DNA from: Fredinandcohnia quinoae | GTDB taxonomy: Bacteria; Bacillota; Bacilli; Bacillales; Bacillaceae_L | Reading direction: 5' to 3' | Assembly: GCF_022427965.1 (NCBI RefSeq) | Contig: NZ_JAKTTI010000025.1 | Location: forward strand, 1-64,000 | DNA: 64,000 nucleotides | Shown here: positions 7,698-15,601 of the stretch, one piece after another | Layout: every line of letters starts with the position of its first letter | Numbering within the stretch: the stretch's first letter is position 1 | The notes under the pieces: model-generated | Database searches by the model: none | What the model saw: only the letters and a program-made list of their open reading frames with translations | Told to the model about the DNA's origin: nothing | Translations under genes and position numbers: made by a program

Positions 7698-8582
7698 ATG
7701 TATATTGACGGGGTATTTTCGGGAGGTGGCATCAAGGGATTTGCGTTAATTGGAGCATATCAGGCAATTGAAGAAAGAGGCTATATTTTTCAAAGATTAG
7801 CAGGAACGAGTGCAGGTTCTTTAATTGCAGCATTAATCGCAGCTGGGTACACAAGTTCCGAAATTATCAAATTTATGGATGAACTTGAAGTAAGTGATTT
7901 ATTGGATCCACGAAGAACAATTTTACCTACACCTCTAGCAAAATGGCTTATGGTCTATTGGAGGTTAGGACTTTACAAAGGTGATGCATTGGAAAAATGG
8001 ATTACCACTAAGCTAGCTCAAAAAGGTGTCTATACTTTTAAAGACCTCCCCCCTAATTCGTTGCGAATTATTGCCTCTGATTTGACGAATGGGAAGATAC
8101 TTGTATTGCCAAATGATCTAGAACGTTATGGAATTATCCCAGAGTCTTTCTCTGTTGCAAAGGCTGTTCGTATGAGTTGTAGTTTGCCTTATTTTTTTGA
8201 ACCGGTCCGCCTGAAAGATCATAATGGGAATAATGTGATTGTTGATGGTGGAGTTTTAAGTAATTTTCCAATCTGGTTATTTGATGAAGAGCAAACATTA
8301 AAAAAACGACCTGTGCTTGGTATAAAACTCAGTGCTGACAGTCAAAATCAGAAGAAAAATAAAATTAATAATGCGATTGATTTATTTGGTGCGTTGTTTG
8401 AGACGATGAAAAATGCACACGATGCACGCTATATTTCACGACGTCATGAAAGAAATATAATATTTATTCCAATGGAGGCGGGGCTTACAACAGATTTTGG
8501 GTTAACGGATGAAAAAAAACTTGCACTTACTAAAATCGGAAAGGAGCGAGCGGAGCATTTTTTTCGTACATGGTGCTACTAA
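7698..8582 (+). CDS. yqhO: Patatin-like phospholipase (NTE family) YqhO
   Basis: The 294-residue protein is a bacterial patatin-fold serine lipase or esterase that uses a Ser-Asp dyad. It shows the oxyanion loop GGGIKG at 9-14, the nucleophile motif GTSAG with Ser38, and the DGG motif with Asp183 before VLSNFPIWLF. No signal peptide is present, so it acts inside the cell or at the inner membrane face. The start ATG is preceded by GAGGAGGGATG. The family is known to release fatty acids from phospholipids; the physiological substrate here is not known. Confidence 0.9.
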   Translation: MYIDGVFSGGGIKGFALIGAYQAIEERGYIFQRLAGTSAGSLIAALIAAGYTSSEIIKFMDELEVSDLLDPRRTILPTPLAKWLMVYWRLGLYKGDALEKWITTKLAQKGVYTFKDLPPNSLRIIASDLTNGKILVLPNDLERYGIIPESFSVAKAVRMSCSLPYFFEPVRLKDHNGNNVIVDGGVLSNFPIWLFDEEQTLKKRPVLGIKLSADSQNQKKNKINNAIDLFGALFETMKNAHDARYISRRHERNIIFIPMEAGLTTDFGLTDEKKLALTKIGKERAEHFFRTWCY

Positions 8583-8654
8583 GTATTAGAGGCTATCTCA
8601 CAATATTTCCGTTATCTGAAATTATACTCATATCTTTGAATAATTATAAGAGCA

Positions 8655-8694
8655 TAAAAAAAGAATCAAGCAGTTAAAAAAATGCTCGATTCTT
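8655..8694 (-). terminator. Intrinsic terminator of yqhP
   Basis: On the minus strand a 12-bp stem with one G-U pair (8683-8694 with 8661-8672) overlaps the end of yqhP and runs into a T tract (plus-strand A run at 8656-8662). Confidence 0.8.
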
Positions 8695-9075
8695 CTTCTT
8701 TCCCTTTTTTCCTTCAATTACGGTAAGATGTGTGTTAGTTCGCTTTTTATTAATAGAAGAAACGGTTGACTTTTTCGTAGTGGTGGGGACACTTTTCTTA
8801 CCTCGCACTCCTGAAAGTTGAGTTTTCCTTTGGTTTTGCTCATTGAAACGTCTTTTTGATTGTTTGGCTGCACGTAAATAAGCTGAATATTCTTTTCCTC
8901 CCGAACGACGTCGATTAAAAAATCGATATACTAATAAGACGACTCCTATGAATAAGAAAATCATACCTGCCTGAACCAAAAGGGAACTTGGATTCGTAAC
9001 TAGTGTATACAGGAATCCAAACACCCCTAAACATAGTAAGATCATAACAACTATATTTGACTTTCGACGATTCAT
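8674..9075 (-). CDS. yqhP: Small membrane protein YqhP (SA1362 family)
   Basis: The 133-residue product has two transmembrane helices (about residues 7-26 and 33-52), then RFFNRRR and a long, strongly basic cytoplasmic tail rich in Lys, Arg, Gln and Ser/Thr. This matches the SA1362/YqhP family of unknown function. ATG at 9073-9075 lies 8 nt after GGAGG; the in-frame GTG at 9082-9084 is part of that ribosome-binding site and is not the start. It lies between yqhO and yqhQ as in B. subtilis. Confidence 0.82.
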   Translation of the reverse strand: MNRRKSNIVVMILLCLGVFGFLYTLVTNPSSLLVQAGMIFLFIGVVLLVYRFFNRRRSGGKEYSAYLRAAKQSKRRFNEQNQRKTQLSGVRGKKSVPTTTKKSTVSSINKKRTNTHLTVIEGKKGKKKNRAFF

Positions 9076-9142
9076 GAGATACACCTCCCTGACAACACTC
9101 TTCCTTATATTGTATTACTATATAGAAACCTTGTTGCTCGTA

Positions 9143-10090
9143 TTACACTATTTCTTCCGCTCTTTCCTCAATTAATGTTTCATTTTCAATTCTTAGCAAT
9201 TCATTGAAAGATGAAATAGCCACTTCCACCTGCTTATCATCTGGTTCTTTCGTAGTTAAAAGCTGTAACCATAATCCAGGATACCCAAGAAATCTTAGCA
9301 CAGGAATATCACGTACCTTATTGGTAAGCTGAAGTACTTCAAACGAAACTCCAAGAACGACTGGTATTAATGCTAAACGATTTAATACACGGACATAAAT
9401 AGGTTCAGTTGGGACAAGAGTATAAACAAATATACCGATGATAACAGTGAAAATCATAAAACTACTACCACATCGATAATGTAGGCGCGACTGATCTTGG
9501 ACATTTTTAACAGTAAGTTCAAGATTATTTTCAAAAGCATTTATGACCTTGTGCTCAGCACCATGGTATTGAAACAATCTCTTAATCAATGGTGTTAGAG
9601 ACAGGAAATAAATATATCCAAGTAAAAGTACTAATTTAAAAAAGCCTTCAATTAAAATTTGAGCAAAATCAGAAGAAAAGATTGGTCTTGTGAATTCTGC
9701 TAAAAATACTGGAATTAGTGTGAAAATGACTTTTCCAAATAAAAAAGAAAGTACACCAATTACAGCAATACCAAGAATCATCGCTAATTTTGAATCTTTT
9801 TTTTCTTCAACAACATGATTCTCCTCATTTGGATCTAATTCGTATTTCTCTGATGAGAAGTTTAAGTGCTTAGATCCATTTGCACTAGACTCTATAATTG
9901 CGACGATTCCCCTTAGAAATGGAATCTTTTTTAACAATGTCAATGTAGGATTTGATTTTCTCGGTAAATGGTAATACTCGATTGAATCATCCTTTCTACG
10001 AACAGCAGTAACAGAGTGATGTTTTCCACCAAACATTACTCCTTCAACAACTGCTTGACCACCATATACTGGCTTCTTGTTTTGCGTCAT
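9143..10090 (-). CDS. yqhQ: DUF1385 membrane protein YqhQ
   Basis: The 315-residue protein carries the family's N-terminal hallmark GGQAVVEGVM (10-19), further conserved blocks YHGAEHKVI (175-183) and RCGSSF (206-211), and about four membrane helices (roughly 103-133, 146-168, 210-228 and 238-255). The conserved His, Glu and Cys residues could bind a metal, but the biochemical role of DUF1385 is unknown. The start ATG at 10088-10090 has AGGTTGGTG upstream. It is divergent from yqhR, with 264 bp between the two starts. Confidence 0.88.
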   Translation of the reverse strand: MTQNKKPVYGGQAVVEGVMFGGKHHSVTAVRRKDDSIEYYHLPRKSNPTLTLLKKIPFLRGIVAIIESSANGSKHLNFSSEKYELDPNEENHVVEEKKDSKLAMILGIAVIGVLSFLFGKVIFTLIPVFLAEFTRPIFSSDFAQILIEGFFKLVLLLGYIYFLSLTPLIKRLFQYHGAEHKVINAFENNLELTVKNVQDQSRLHYRCGSSFMIFTVIIGIFVYTLVPTEPIYVRVLNRLALIPVVLGVSFEVLQLTNKVRDIPVLRFLGYPGLWLQLLTTKEPDDKQVEVAISSFNELLRIENETLIEERAEEIV

Positions 10091-10354
10091 TCAATACACC
10101 AACCTAACTAGTCTAAAACTAAGATTTATAGTACTTATCGAAGAGAAGAATTTTACATACTATAATATATATTCTACAAGAAACTTATATAAACCTCTAG
10201 GCTGATGTGTATTTATTCGATAAAATATTCGTTATTTCCTCAATAAATCTTTTCTAGTTTATCCATCTTTTACACATACTACACATTTTTCCATATTCCC
10301 TTTTTAAAATAGTTTAAAAATTGCTGGACATAATAACATAAGGAGGTGTATTTA

Positions 10355-10846
10355 ATGGGAAGACAAAGTAGAGAGAGTCCATCTTCTTTTCTTGGAAAAG
10401 TTGTAACCATTGGTTTGGTTGGAGGTATTTTTTGGAGTCTTTTATCCTACGTAAGTTATATTTTGAATTTTACAGAAATAAGTCCTAATTTAGTTCTGCA
10501 GCCGTGGCTGATTGGTGAATGGAAAAATCGAGTATTAGGTCAATTTATAGGTATATTAGTAATAGGTATCATATCAATAGGGGTTGCGCTGATGTATTAT
10601 GCTTTATTAAAAAGGTTCCAATCGATTTGGATAGGAATGATTTATGGGATTGTACTATGGGCAATAGTATTTTATGTGTTAAACCCAATATTTCCTGATT
10701 TAAAAACTGTTGGACAGCTAGATATGAACACGCTTATTACAACGATATGCTTTTATATCTTATATGGTGTATTTATTGGCTATTCAATCTCTTTTGAAGC
10801 AAATGAAATCAGTAGACTAAAGACTGAAACTGCGTCAAATGAGTAG
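10355..10846 (+). CDS. yqhR: Membrane protein YqhR
   Basis: The 163-residue protein has four predicted transmembrane helices (about residues 17-38, 64-88, 97-118 and 129-150) and a short charged C-terminal tail ending ETASNE. It matches YqhR, a conserved Bacillus membrane protein without known function. ATG at 10355 follows AAGGAGGTG with normal spacing; an in-frame GTG at 10346 lies inside the ribosome-binding site. A hairpin terminator separates it from aroQ. Confidence 0.82.
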   Translation: MGRQSRESPSSFLGKVVTIGLVGGIFWSLLSYVSYILNFTEISPNLVLQPWLIGEWKNRVLGQFIGILVIGIISIGVALMYYALLKRFQSIWIGMIYGIVLWAIVFYVLNPIFPDLKTVGQLDMNTLITTICFYILYGVFIGYSISFEANEISRLKTETASNE

Positions 10847-10868
10847 GTAATTTAAGGGGAGATATGAT

Positions 10869-10898
10869 AGAATGTTCTTGTTTGAACATTCTATTTTT
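10869..10898 (+). terminator. Terminator between yqhR and aroQ
   Basis: A perfect 9-bp stem AGAATGTTC / GAACATTCT with a 6-nt loop is followed by ATTTTT. It ends only about 17 nt before the aroQ start, so aroQ must be reached by read-through or by a promoter inside yqhR. Confidence 0.75.
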
Positions 10899-10914
10899 GA
10901 AGGAGCTTTTTATT

Positions 10915-11361
10915 ATGAAAAGATTACTCCTTATTAACGGGCCTAATTTAAATCGACTTGGGCTTCGGGAACCACATATTTATGGGAGTGTAACATTAAC
11001 AGAATTAGAGAATGATGTTATTCAATTTGCGAAAGAACAAAGTGCTGAGCTAAATTGCACACAGTCAAACTATGAAGGAGCTATAATCGATGCGATTCAT
11101 GGAGCTGATGGAGTGTATGAAGGGATTATAATTAATCCTGGGGCCTTTACACATTATAGCTATGCGATTCGTGACGCCATCGCGGGGGTTAATCTACCTG
11201 TCATCGAAATTCATATCTCAAATATTCACACTAGGGAGGAATTTCGGCATACATCGGTATTAGCACCCGTAACAATTGGCCAAATTGTTGGCTTCGGTTT
11301 GTTTGGTTACAAATTAGCAATATTAGCACTATTAGACAAGTTGGGGGGAAACAAGGAATGA
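10915..11361 (+). CDS. aroQ: Type II 3-dehydroquinate dehydratase
   Basis: AroQ converts 3-dehydroquinate to 3-dehydroshikimate in the shikimate pathway. The 148-residue size is typical of the dodecameric type II enzyme. GPNLNRLGLREPHIYG near the N-terminus includes the catalytic Tyr23, and His100 lies in the EIHISN motif. The start is ATG 10915 with AAGGAG upstream; longer in-frame extension to 10864 would cross the terminator hairpin and is not likely. The stop overlaps the start of the next gene by 4 nt (ATGA), so the two are translationally coupled. Confidence 0.95.
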   Translation: MKRLLLINGPNLNRLGLREPHIYGSVTLTELENDVIQFAKEQSAELNCTQSNYEGAIIDAIHGADGVYEGIIINPGAFTHYSYAIRDAIAGVNLPVIEIHISNIHTREEFRHTSVLAPVTIGQIVGFGLFGYKLAILALLDKLGGNKE

Positions 11362-12419
11362 GTAAATTGGCGAAATTACGGGAGAGCTTTTCGGGGTTAG
11401 GAATTGATGGGTTATTAGTTACAAACGGATATAACAGACGTTACATAACAAATTTCACGGGTACTGCTGGTGTTGCACTTATTTCTGAAAAAAATGCTGT
11501 ATTTCTAACAGACTTTAGATATGTAGAACAAGCGGGTGAACAAGTAAAAGATTTTGAAATTGTACAACATATCGGATCAATTATTGAAGAAGTGGCGAGA
11601 CAGGCTGAGAAAATGGGCATAAAAAAATTGGGATTTGAACAAGAGGATTTATCTTTTTCTACTTTTTCTGCTTATGACAAAGAGGTAGAAGCTGAACTTA
11701 TCCCTGTATCTGGAGCAATTGAAAAGTTACGCTTGATAAAGTCAGAATCAGAGATTAAGATATTAAAGGAAGCAGCGGAGATTGCAGACGCGGCGTTTTC
11801 ACATATTTTGAAGGTCATTCGTTCTGGTATTACGGAACTTGAAGTGTCGAATGAGCTAGAATTTTTTATGAGAAAGCAAGGTGCAGCATCATCGTCTTTT
11901 GATATTATTGTCGCATCTGGTTACCGTTCTGCCTTACCACATGGCGTGGCAAGTGAAAAAATCATCGAGAAAGGCGATTTTGTTACACTTGATTACGGTG
12001 CGTATTATAAGGGGTATTGTTCAGACATTACGCGTACTGTGGCAGTTGGAAATCCAAGTGATGAATTAAAGAAAATTTATAATATCGTCTTAGAAGCACA
12101 GTTACGGGGAATGACTGGAATTAAACCAGGAATGACAGGCCGGGAAGCAGATGCATTAACTCGAGATTACATTACTGAACATGGTTATGGTGAATATTTC
12201 GGTCACTCAACAGGACATGGTCTTGGTATGGAAGTTCATGAACAACCATCTTTATCATCAAAATCAGATACGATTCTTGAACCGGGAATGATCGTGACTG
12301 TTGAACCAGGAATATACATAGCAGGTGTCGGTGGTGTAAGAATAGAAGATGATACAGTTATCACTAATGATGGGAACAAATCATTAACATATTCTTCAAA
12401 AGAGTTAATTATATTATAG
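11358..12419 (+). CDS. yqhT: Xaa-Pro peptidase, M24 family (YqhT)
   Basis: This 353-residue cytoplasmic peptidase removes N-terminal residues ahead of proline. It has a creatinase-like N-terminal domain (about 1-125) and the pita-bread catalytic domain. The five dinuclear metal ligands are present: Asp212 (LDYGAYY), Asp223 (CSDITRT), His287 (GHSTGHGLG), Glu316 (VEPGIY) and about Glu330 (RIEDD). Its stop is 38 nt before efp. The pairing yqhT-efp is conserved in Bacillus; because EF-P relieves ribosome stalling at proline runs, both neighbours deal with proline-containing peptides, though a functional link is only inference. Confidence 0.93.
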   Translation: MSKLAKLRESFSGLGIDGLLVTNGYNRRYITNFTGTAGVALISEKNAVFLTDFRYVEQAGEQVKDFEIVQHIGSIIEEVARQAEKMGIKKLGFEQEDLSFSTFSAYDKEVEAELIPVSGAIEKLRLIKSESEIKILKEAAEIADAAFSHILKVIRSGITELEVSNELEFFMRKQGAASSSFDIIVASGYRSALPHGVASEKIIEKGDFVTLDYGAYYKGYCSDITRTVAVGNPSDELKKIYNIVLEAQLRGMTGIKPGMTGREADALTRDYITEHGYGEYFGHSTGHGLGMEVHEQPSLSSKSDTILEPGMIVTVEPGIYIAGVGGVRIEDDTVITNDGNKSLTYSSKELIIL

Positions 12420-12457
12420 GTACAAGTTTTTTGATTTGATTAGGAGGAGTATTTACA

Positions 12458-13015
12458 ATGATTTCAGTAAACGATTTTCGAACAGGTTTAACAATTGAGG
12501 TAGATGGTGGAATCTGGAGAGTTATGGATTTCCAACACGTAAAACCAGGTAAAGGTGCAGCGTTCGTACGTTCGAAATTACGTAATCTACGCACTGGTGC
12601 TGTTCAAGAAAAAACATTTCGTGCTGGTGAAAAAGTTGCAAAAGCACAAATTGAAAATCGCAGAATGCAATATTTATATGCGAGTGGGGACCAACATGTA
12701 TTCATGGATAATGAATCATATGAACAAATTGAAATCCCGGCATCTGCAATTGAATATGAATTGAAATTTTTAAAAGAAAATATGGAAGTTCATATTATGA
12801 TGTTCCAAGCTGAAACATTAGGAGTAGAATTGCCGAATACTGTTGAGTTAAAAGTAACAGAGACAGAACCAGGAATTAAAGGTGATACTGCATCAGGTGG
12901 AACAAAACCTGCAACACTTGAGACAGGATTAACTGTACAAGTGCCATTCTTTATCAATGAAGGGGATGTACTGATCATTAATACTGATGAGGGTTCATAC
13001 ATTTCACGTGCGTAA
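12458..13015 (+). CDS. efp: Translation elongation factor P
   Basis: EF-P binds ribosomes stalled at polyproline and speeds peptide bond formation. The protein has the standard 185 residues and three beta-barrel domains. The loop [12 protein letters not shown] carries Lys32, the site that is modified to 5-aminopentanol-lysine in B. subtilis. The start has AGGAGGAG upstream at good spacing. A strong terminator follows. Confidence 0.96.
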   Translation: MISVNDFRTGLTIEVDGGIWRVMDFQHVKPGKGAAFVRSKLRNLRTGAVQEKTFRAGEKVAKAQIENRRMQYLYASGDQHVFMDNESYEQIEIPASAIEYELKFLKENMEVHIMMFQAETLGVELPNTVELKVTETEPGIKGDTASGGTKPATLETGLTVQVPFFINEGDVLIINTDEGSYISRA

Positions 13016-13030
13016 TTAAATATGAAAAGC

Positions 13031-13063
13031 AAAAACTCACTCTATTATAGGGTGAGTTTTTTT
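13031..13063 (+). terminator. Intrinsic terminator of efp
   Basis: AAAACTCACTCTA pairs with the stretch ending GGGTGAGTTTT (one wobble), followed by TTTTTTT. Confidence 0.88.
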
Positions 13064-13140
13064 GTTTGAAATTTTTCTTCTGAATTAATGTGAACAAGCA
13101 TAGGTTTGTACAAATAAGAAAAATTTTGGTGGAGGATACG

Positions 13141-13422
13141 ATGAAACGATGGATTTCTTTAATTGAAACAAGTGTACTGTCGATGGCAGGGCTTCGAATT
13201 TTATCTGCTTCAATAGAATTAACTGCTGCAATTCTTATGCTTATTTTTAATGATGTTAAAAAGGCATTAGCTATAAACGCATTATTAGCAATTGTTGGAC
13301 CGGTCGTTTTAGTTACAACAATGACAATCGGTTTGTTAAGTATGGCTGATCAATTATCATTTTCAAAATTATTTTTTGTTGGGCTAGGAGTTGCGTTTAT
13401 ATTATTTGGAATCTATAAATAG
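13141..13422 (+). CDS. yqhV: Small membrane protein YqhV (DUF2619)
   Basis: The 93-residue product has three hydrophobic helices (about 8-28, 30-60 and 70-90), as in the YqhV/DUF2619 family. The position directly before spoIIIAA matches B. subtilis, where yqhV is thought to belong to the sporulation neighbourhood. ATG 13141 follows GGAGG (13131-13135). A longer reading frame from 13090 lacks a ribosome-binding site. Function is unknown. Confidence 0.82.
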   Translation: MKRWISLIETSVLSMAGLRILSASIELTAAILMLIFNDVKKALAINALLAIVGPVVLVTTMTIGLLSMADQLSFSKLFFVGLGVAFILFGIYK

Positions 13423-13431
13423 TTGGAAAAT

Positions 13432-13459
13432 GCATAATGTGGCCAAGCTTGCATACATT
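13432..13459 (+). promoter_or_regulatory. Sigma-E type promoter of the spoIIIA operon
   Basis: GCATAAT (13432-13438) and CATACATT (13452-13459), 13 bp apart, match the B. subtilis sigma-E consensus (ATA in the -35, CATACA.T in the -10). The site is about 35 nt before spoIIIAA. In B. subtilis this operon is transcribed by sigma-E in the mother cell. Confidence 0.75.
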
Positions 13460-13493
13460 TTAACAATGAATGAAATTGATGGGAGCTTACTAG

Positions 13494-14417
13494 ATGAACG
13501 AAATAATAGTGGTACTATCAAAGGAGATTGCTCAAATTATAAGACAGTACCCTCCTGAAAAAATAGAAAATATGGAGGAAATTAGAATCAGGGTATCGCG
13601 ACCCCTTGAGGTTGTAATTAATGGTATTCCGAGCTTTCATCACTATATCATTACAAGCGAGGATGCTAATCAGTTACTGAATAAGCTAAGCCAATATTCA
13701 ATATATACTCTTGAAGAGGAGCTGAAGCGGGGTTATATAACCATTCAAGGGGGGCATCGTGTAGGACTTGCTGGAAAGGTAATTACTGAAAACGGTAGGG
13801 TAAAAGCAATTAGAGATGTTACCTCTTTCAATATACGGATTGCAAAGCAAAAAATTGGTGTAGCCAATCAGCTTTCTAAGTATCTTTTTGATCAGTATTG
13901 GCGCAACACTATTATTATTGGCCCGCCACAAACTGGAAAAACAACTTTATTACGCGACATTGCAAGAATGATAAGTAGCGGAATTGAGATTAGGAATATA
14001 CCTCCGCTGAAGGTAGGGATTGTTGATGAACGTTCCGAAATTGCTGGCTGTGTGAAAGGAATCCCACAAGCAACATTGGGGCATAGAGTTGATGTACTTG
14101 ATTCATGTCCGAAAGCAGAAGGGATGATGATGATGATTCGATCAATGAGTCCAGATGTGTTAATTGTGGATGAAATTGGTCGAGCTGAAGATAGTGAAGC
14201 CATTTTAGAGGCTGTTAACGCGGGAGTGAGTTTAGTCGTAACTGTTCATGGGCATGAGCTAGCAGATTTGCAAAAACGTCCAACCTTAAAAAGGATACTT
14301 GATATGGGTGTAATCGAAAGATTTGTAGAATTAAGCCGGACAAATGGTCCTGGTACTGTGAAAGCAATTTTAAATAGAAATGGAAAGCAAATTATACCAA
14401 AAGTGAGTGTGACATAG
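13494..14417 (+). CDS. spoIIIAA: Stage III sporulation ATPase SpoIIIAA
   Basis: SpoIIIAA is the cytoplasmic ATPase of the SpoIIIA-SpoIIQ channel that links mother cell and forespore, related to type II/IV secretion ATPases. The 307-residue protein has Walker A GPPQTGKTT at 143-151 and Walker B DVLIVDE at 221-227. It is the first gene of the eight-gene operon, and its stop codon touches the start of spoIIIAB directly. Confidence 0.95.
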   Translation: MNEIIVVLSKEIAQIIRQYPPEKIENMEEIRIRVSRPLEVVINGIPSFHHYIITSEDANQLLNKLSQYSIYTLEEELKRGYITIQGGHRVGLAGKVITENGRVKAIRDVTSFNIRIAKQKIGVANQLSKYLFDQYWRNTIIIGPPQTGKTTLLRDIARMISSGIEIRNIPPLKVGIVDERSEIAGCVKGIPQATLGHRVDVLDSCPKAEGMMMMIRSMSPDVLIVDEIGRAEDSEAILEAVNAGVSLVVTVHGHELADLQKRPTLKRILDMGVIERFVELSRTNGPGTVKAILNRNGKQIIPKVSVT

Positions 14418-14933
14418 ATGATAAAAATACTGGGAGCCATCTTTATATTACTAGCGACAACATGGGCTGGCTTTGAAGCTGCACGGCATCTCAGTGAAAG
14501 ACCCCGTCAACTACGTATGTTAAGGACCGCTTTGCAATCACTTGAGGCTGAGATTATGTATGGTCATGTACCTTTAATCGATGTAGCGCTTCATCTATCT
14601 ACCCAAATTCCCAAACCAATCTCTTGGTTCTTTGAAAGCTTTGCAAAGAAACTACAAGAAGGAGAAGTAAGTGTAAAAATTGCTTGGGAAGAAAGCTTAA
14701 CGAAAGTATCTAGACTGACTGCATTTAAACAAGGTGAACTCGAAATCCTTAAGCAATTTGGGGAAACATTAGGACAGCATGATCGCAGCTCACAGCAAAA
14801 ACATATCATACTCGCTTTAACCCATTTGGACCGTGAGGAAAGTGAAGCTAGAGACCGACAATTGAGATATGAAAAAATGGTAAAAAGTCTAGGGTTTTTA
14901 TCAGGGTTACTGCTTGTTATTTTATTGATGTAG
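14418..14933 (+). CDS. spoIIIAB: Stage III sporulation protein SpoIIIAB
   Basis: The 171-residue protein has an N-terminal membrane helix (about 2-20), a helical cytoplasmic middle and a C-terminal helix ending GLLLVILLM. This matches SpoIIIAB, which resembles type II secretion platform protein GspF and anchors the ATPase at the mother-cell membrane. No gap separates it from spoIIIAA, which suggests coupled translation. Confidence 0.94.
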   Translation: MIKILGAIFILLATTWAGFEAARHLSERPRQLRMLRTALQSLEAEIMYGHVPLIDVALHLSTQIPKPISWFFESFAKKLQEGEVSVKIAWEESLTKVSRLTAFKQGELEILKQFGETLGQHDRSSQQKHIILALTHLDREESEARDRQLRYEKMVKSLGFLSGLLLVILLM

Positions 14934-14951
14934 GAAATAGGGGGAACGTGT

Positions 14952-15158
14952 ATGGGAGTCGATGTAAATATCATTTTTCAAATTGCTGGTGTAGGTATTG
15001 TAGTTGCATTTCTCCATACAATCCTAGATCAAATGGGAAAGAAAGAATATGCCCAGTGGGTAACCTTGTTGGGTTTTATATATATATTATTCATGGTCGC
15101 AACGATTGTAGAAGATTTATTCAAAAAGATTAAAGCTGTTTTCCTCTTTCAAGGTTAA
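14952..15158 (+). CDS. spoIIIAC: Stage III sporulation protein SpoIIIAC
   Basis: The 68-residue protein consists mainly of two membrane helices (about 5-25 and 34-57), the normal size for SpoIIIAC, a small component of the feeding-tube channel. The start ATG at 14952 follows AGGGGGAA. An overlapping frame at 14948 has no membrane character and is a shadow. Confidence 0.92.
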   Translation: MGVDVNIIFQIAGVGIVVAFLHTILDQMGKKEYAQWVTLLGFIYILFMVATIVEDLFKKIKAVFLFQG

Positions 15159-15173
15159 AGGAGGCGATGAGTT

Positions 15174-15563
15174 ATTGAAATTATTCAGATTGTTGGCTTA
15201 GGTCTCATCGGTACCTTTCTGGCACTCATCATAAAAGAACAAAAGCCTACTTTTGCATTTATGCTTGTCGTTTTTGTTGGTTGTGTGATTTTTCTTTTTC
15301 TAGTTGGGGAAATTGCAGATATTATTCGGATGCTTGAAAAAGTCGCAATTAATGCAAATGTCAATTCGGTATATGTGGAGACAATCCTCAAAATAATTGG
15401 CATCGCATATATCGCTGAGTTTGGTGCCCAAATTACAAAGGATGCTGGCCAGGGTGCGATTGCATCAAAAATTGAACTCGGTGGAAAAATTTTGATACTG
15501 GCAATGGCAATTCCAATATTAACAGTTCTGATTGAAACGATTATTGGCTTAATTCCTAGATAG
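15174..15563 (+). CDS. spoIIIAD: Stage III sporulation protein SpoIIIAD, probable AUU start
   Basis: The frame encodes a typical SpoIIIAD of about 129 residues with several membrane segments and highly conserved blocks such as INANVNSVYVETILK and GQGAIASKIELGGKI. The family N-terminus (IEIIQIVGLGLIGTFLALI) is fully present in frame, but the frame opens after a TGA at 15168-15170 and offers no ATG, GTG or TTG before Met30 at 15261. ATT at 15174 lies 9 nt after a perfect AAAGGAGG (15157-15164) and is the best initiation codon. ATG at 15167 is one base out of frame, only 2 nt from the ribosome-binding site, and ends after three codons. Starting at 15261 would delete the first membrane helix. Confidence 0.85.
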   Translation: MEIIQIVGLGLIGTFLALIIKEQKPTFAFMLVVFVGCVIFLFLVGEIADIIRMLEKVAINANVNSVYVETILKIIGIAYIAEFGAQITKDAGQGAIASKIELGGKILILAMAIPILTVLIETIIGLIPR

Positions 15564-15601
15564 TACAAAATAAAACCCATGTAAAAGTAAGGAGGGATAG
15601 G

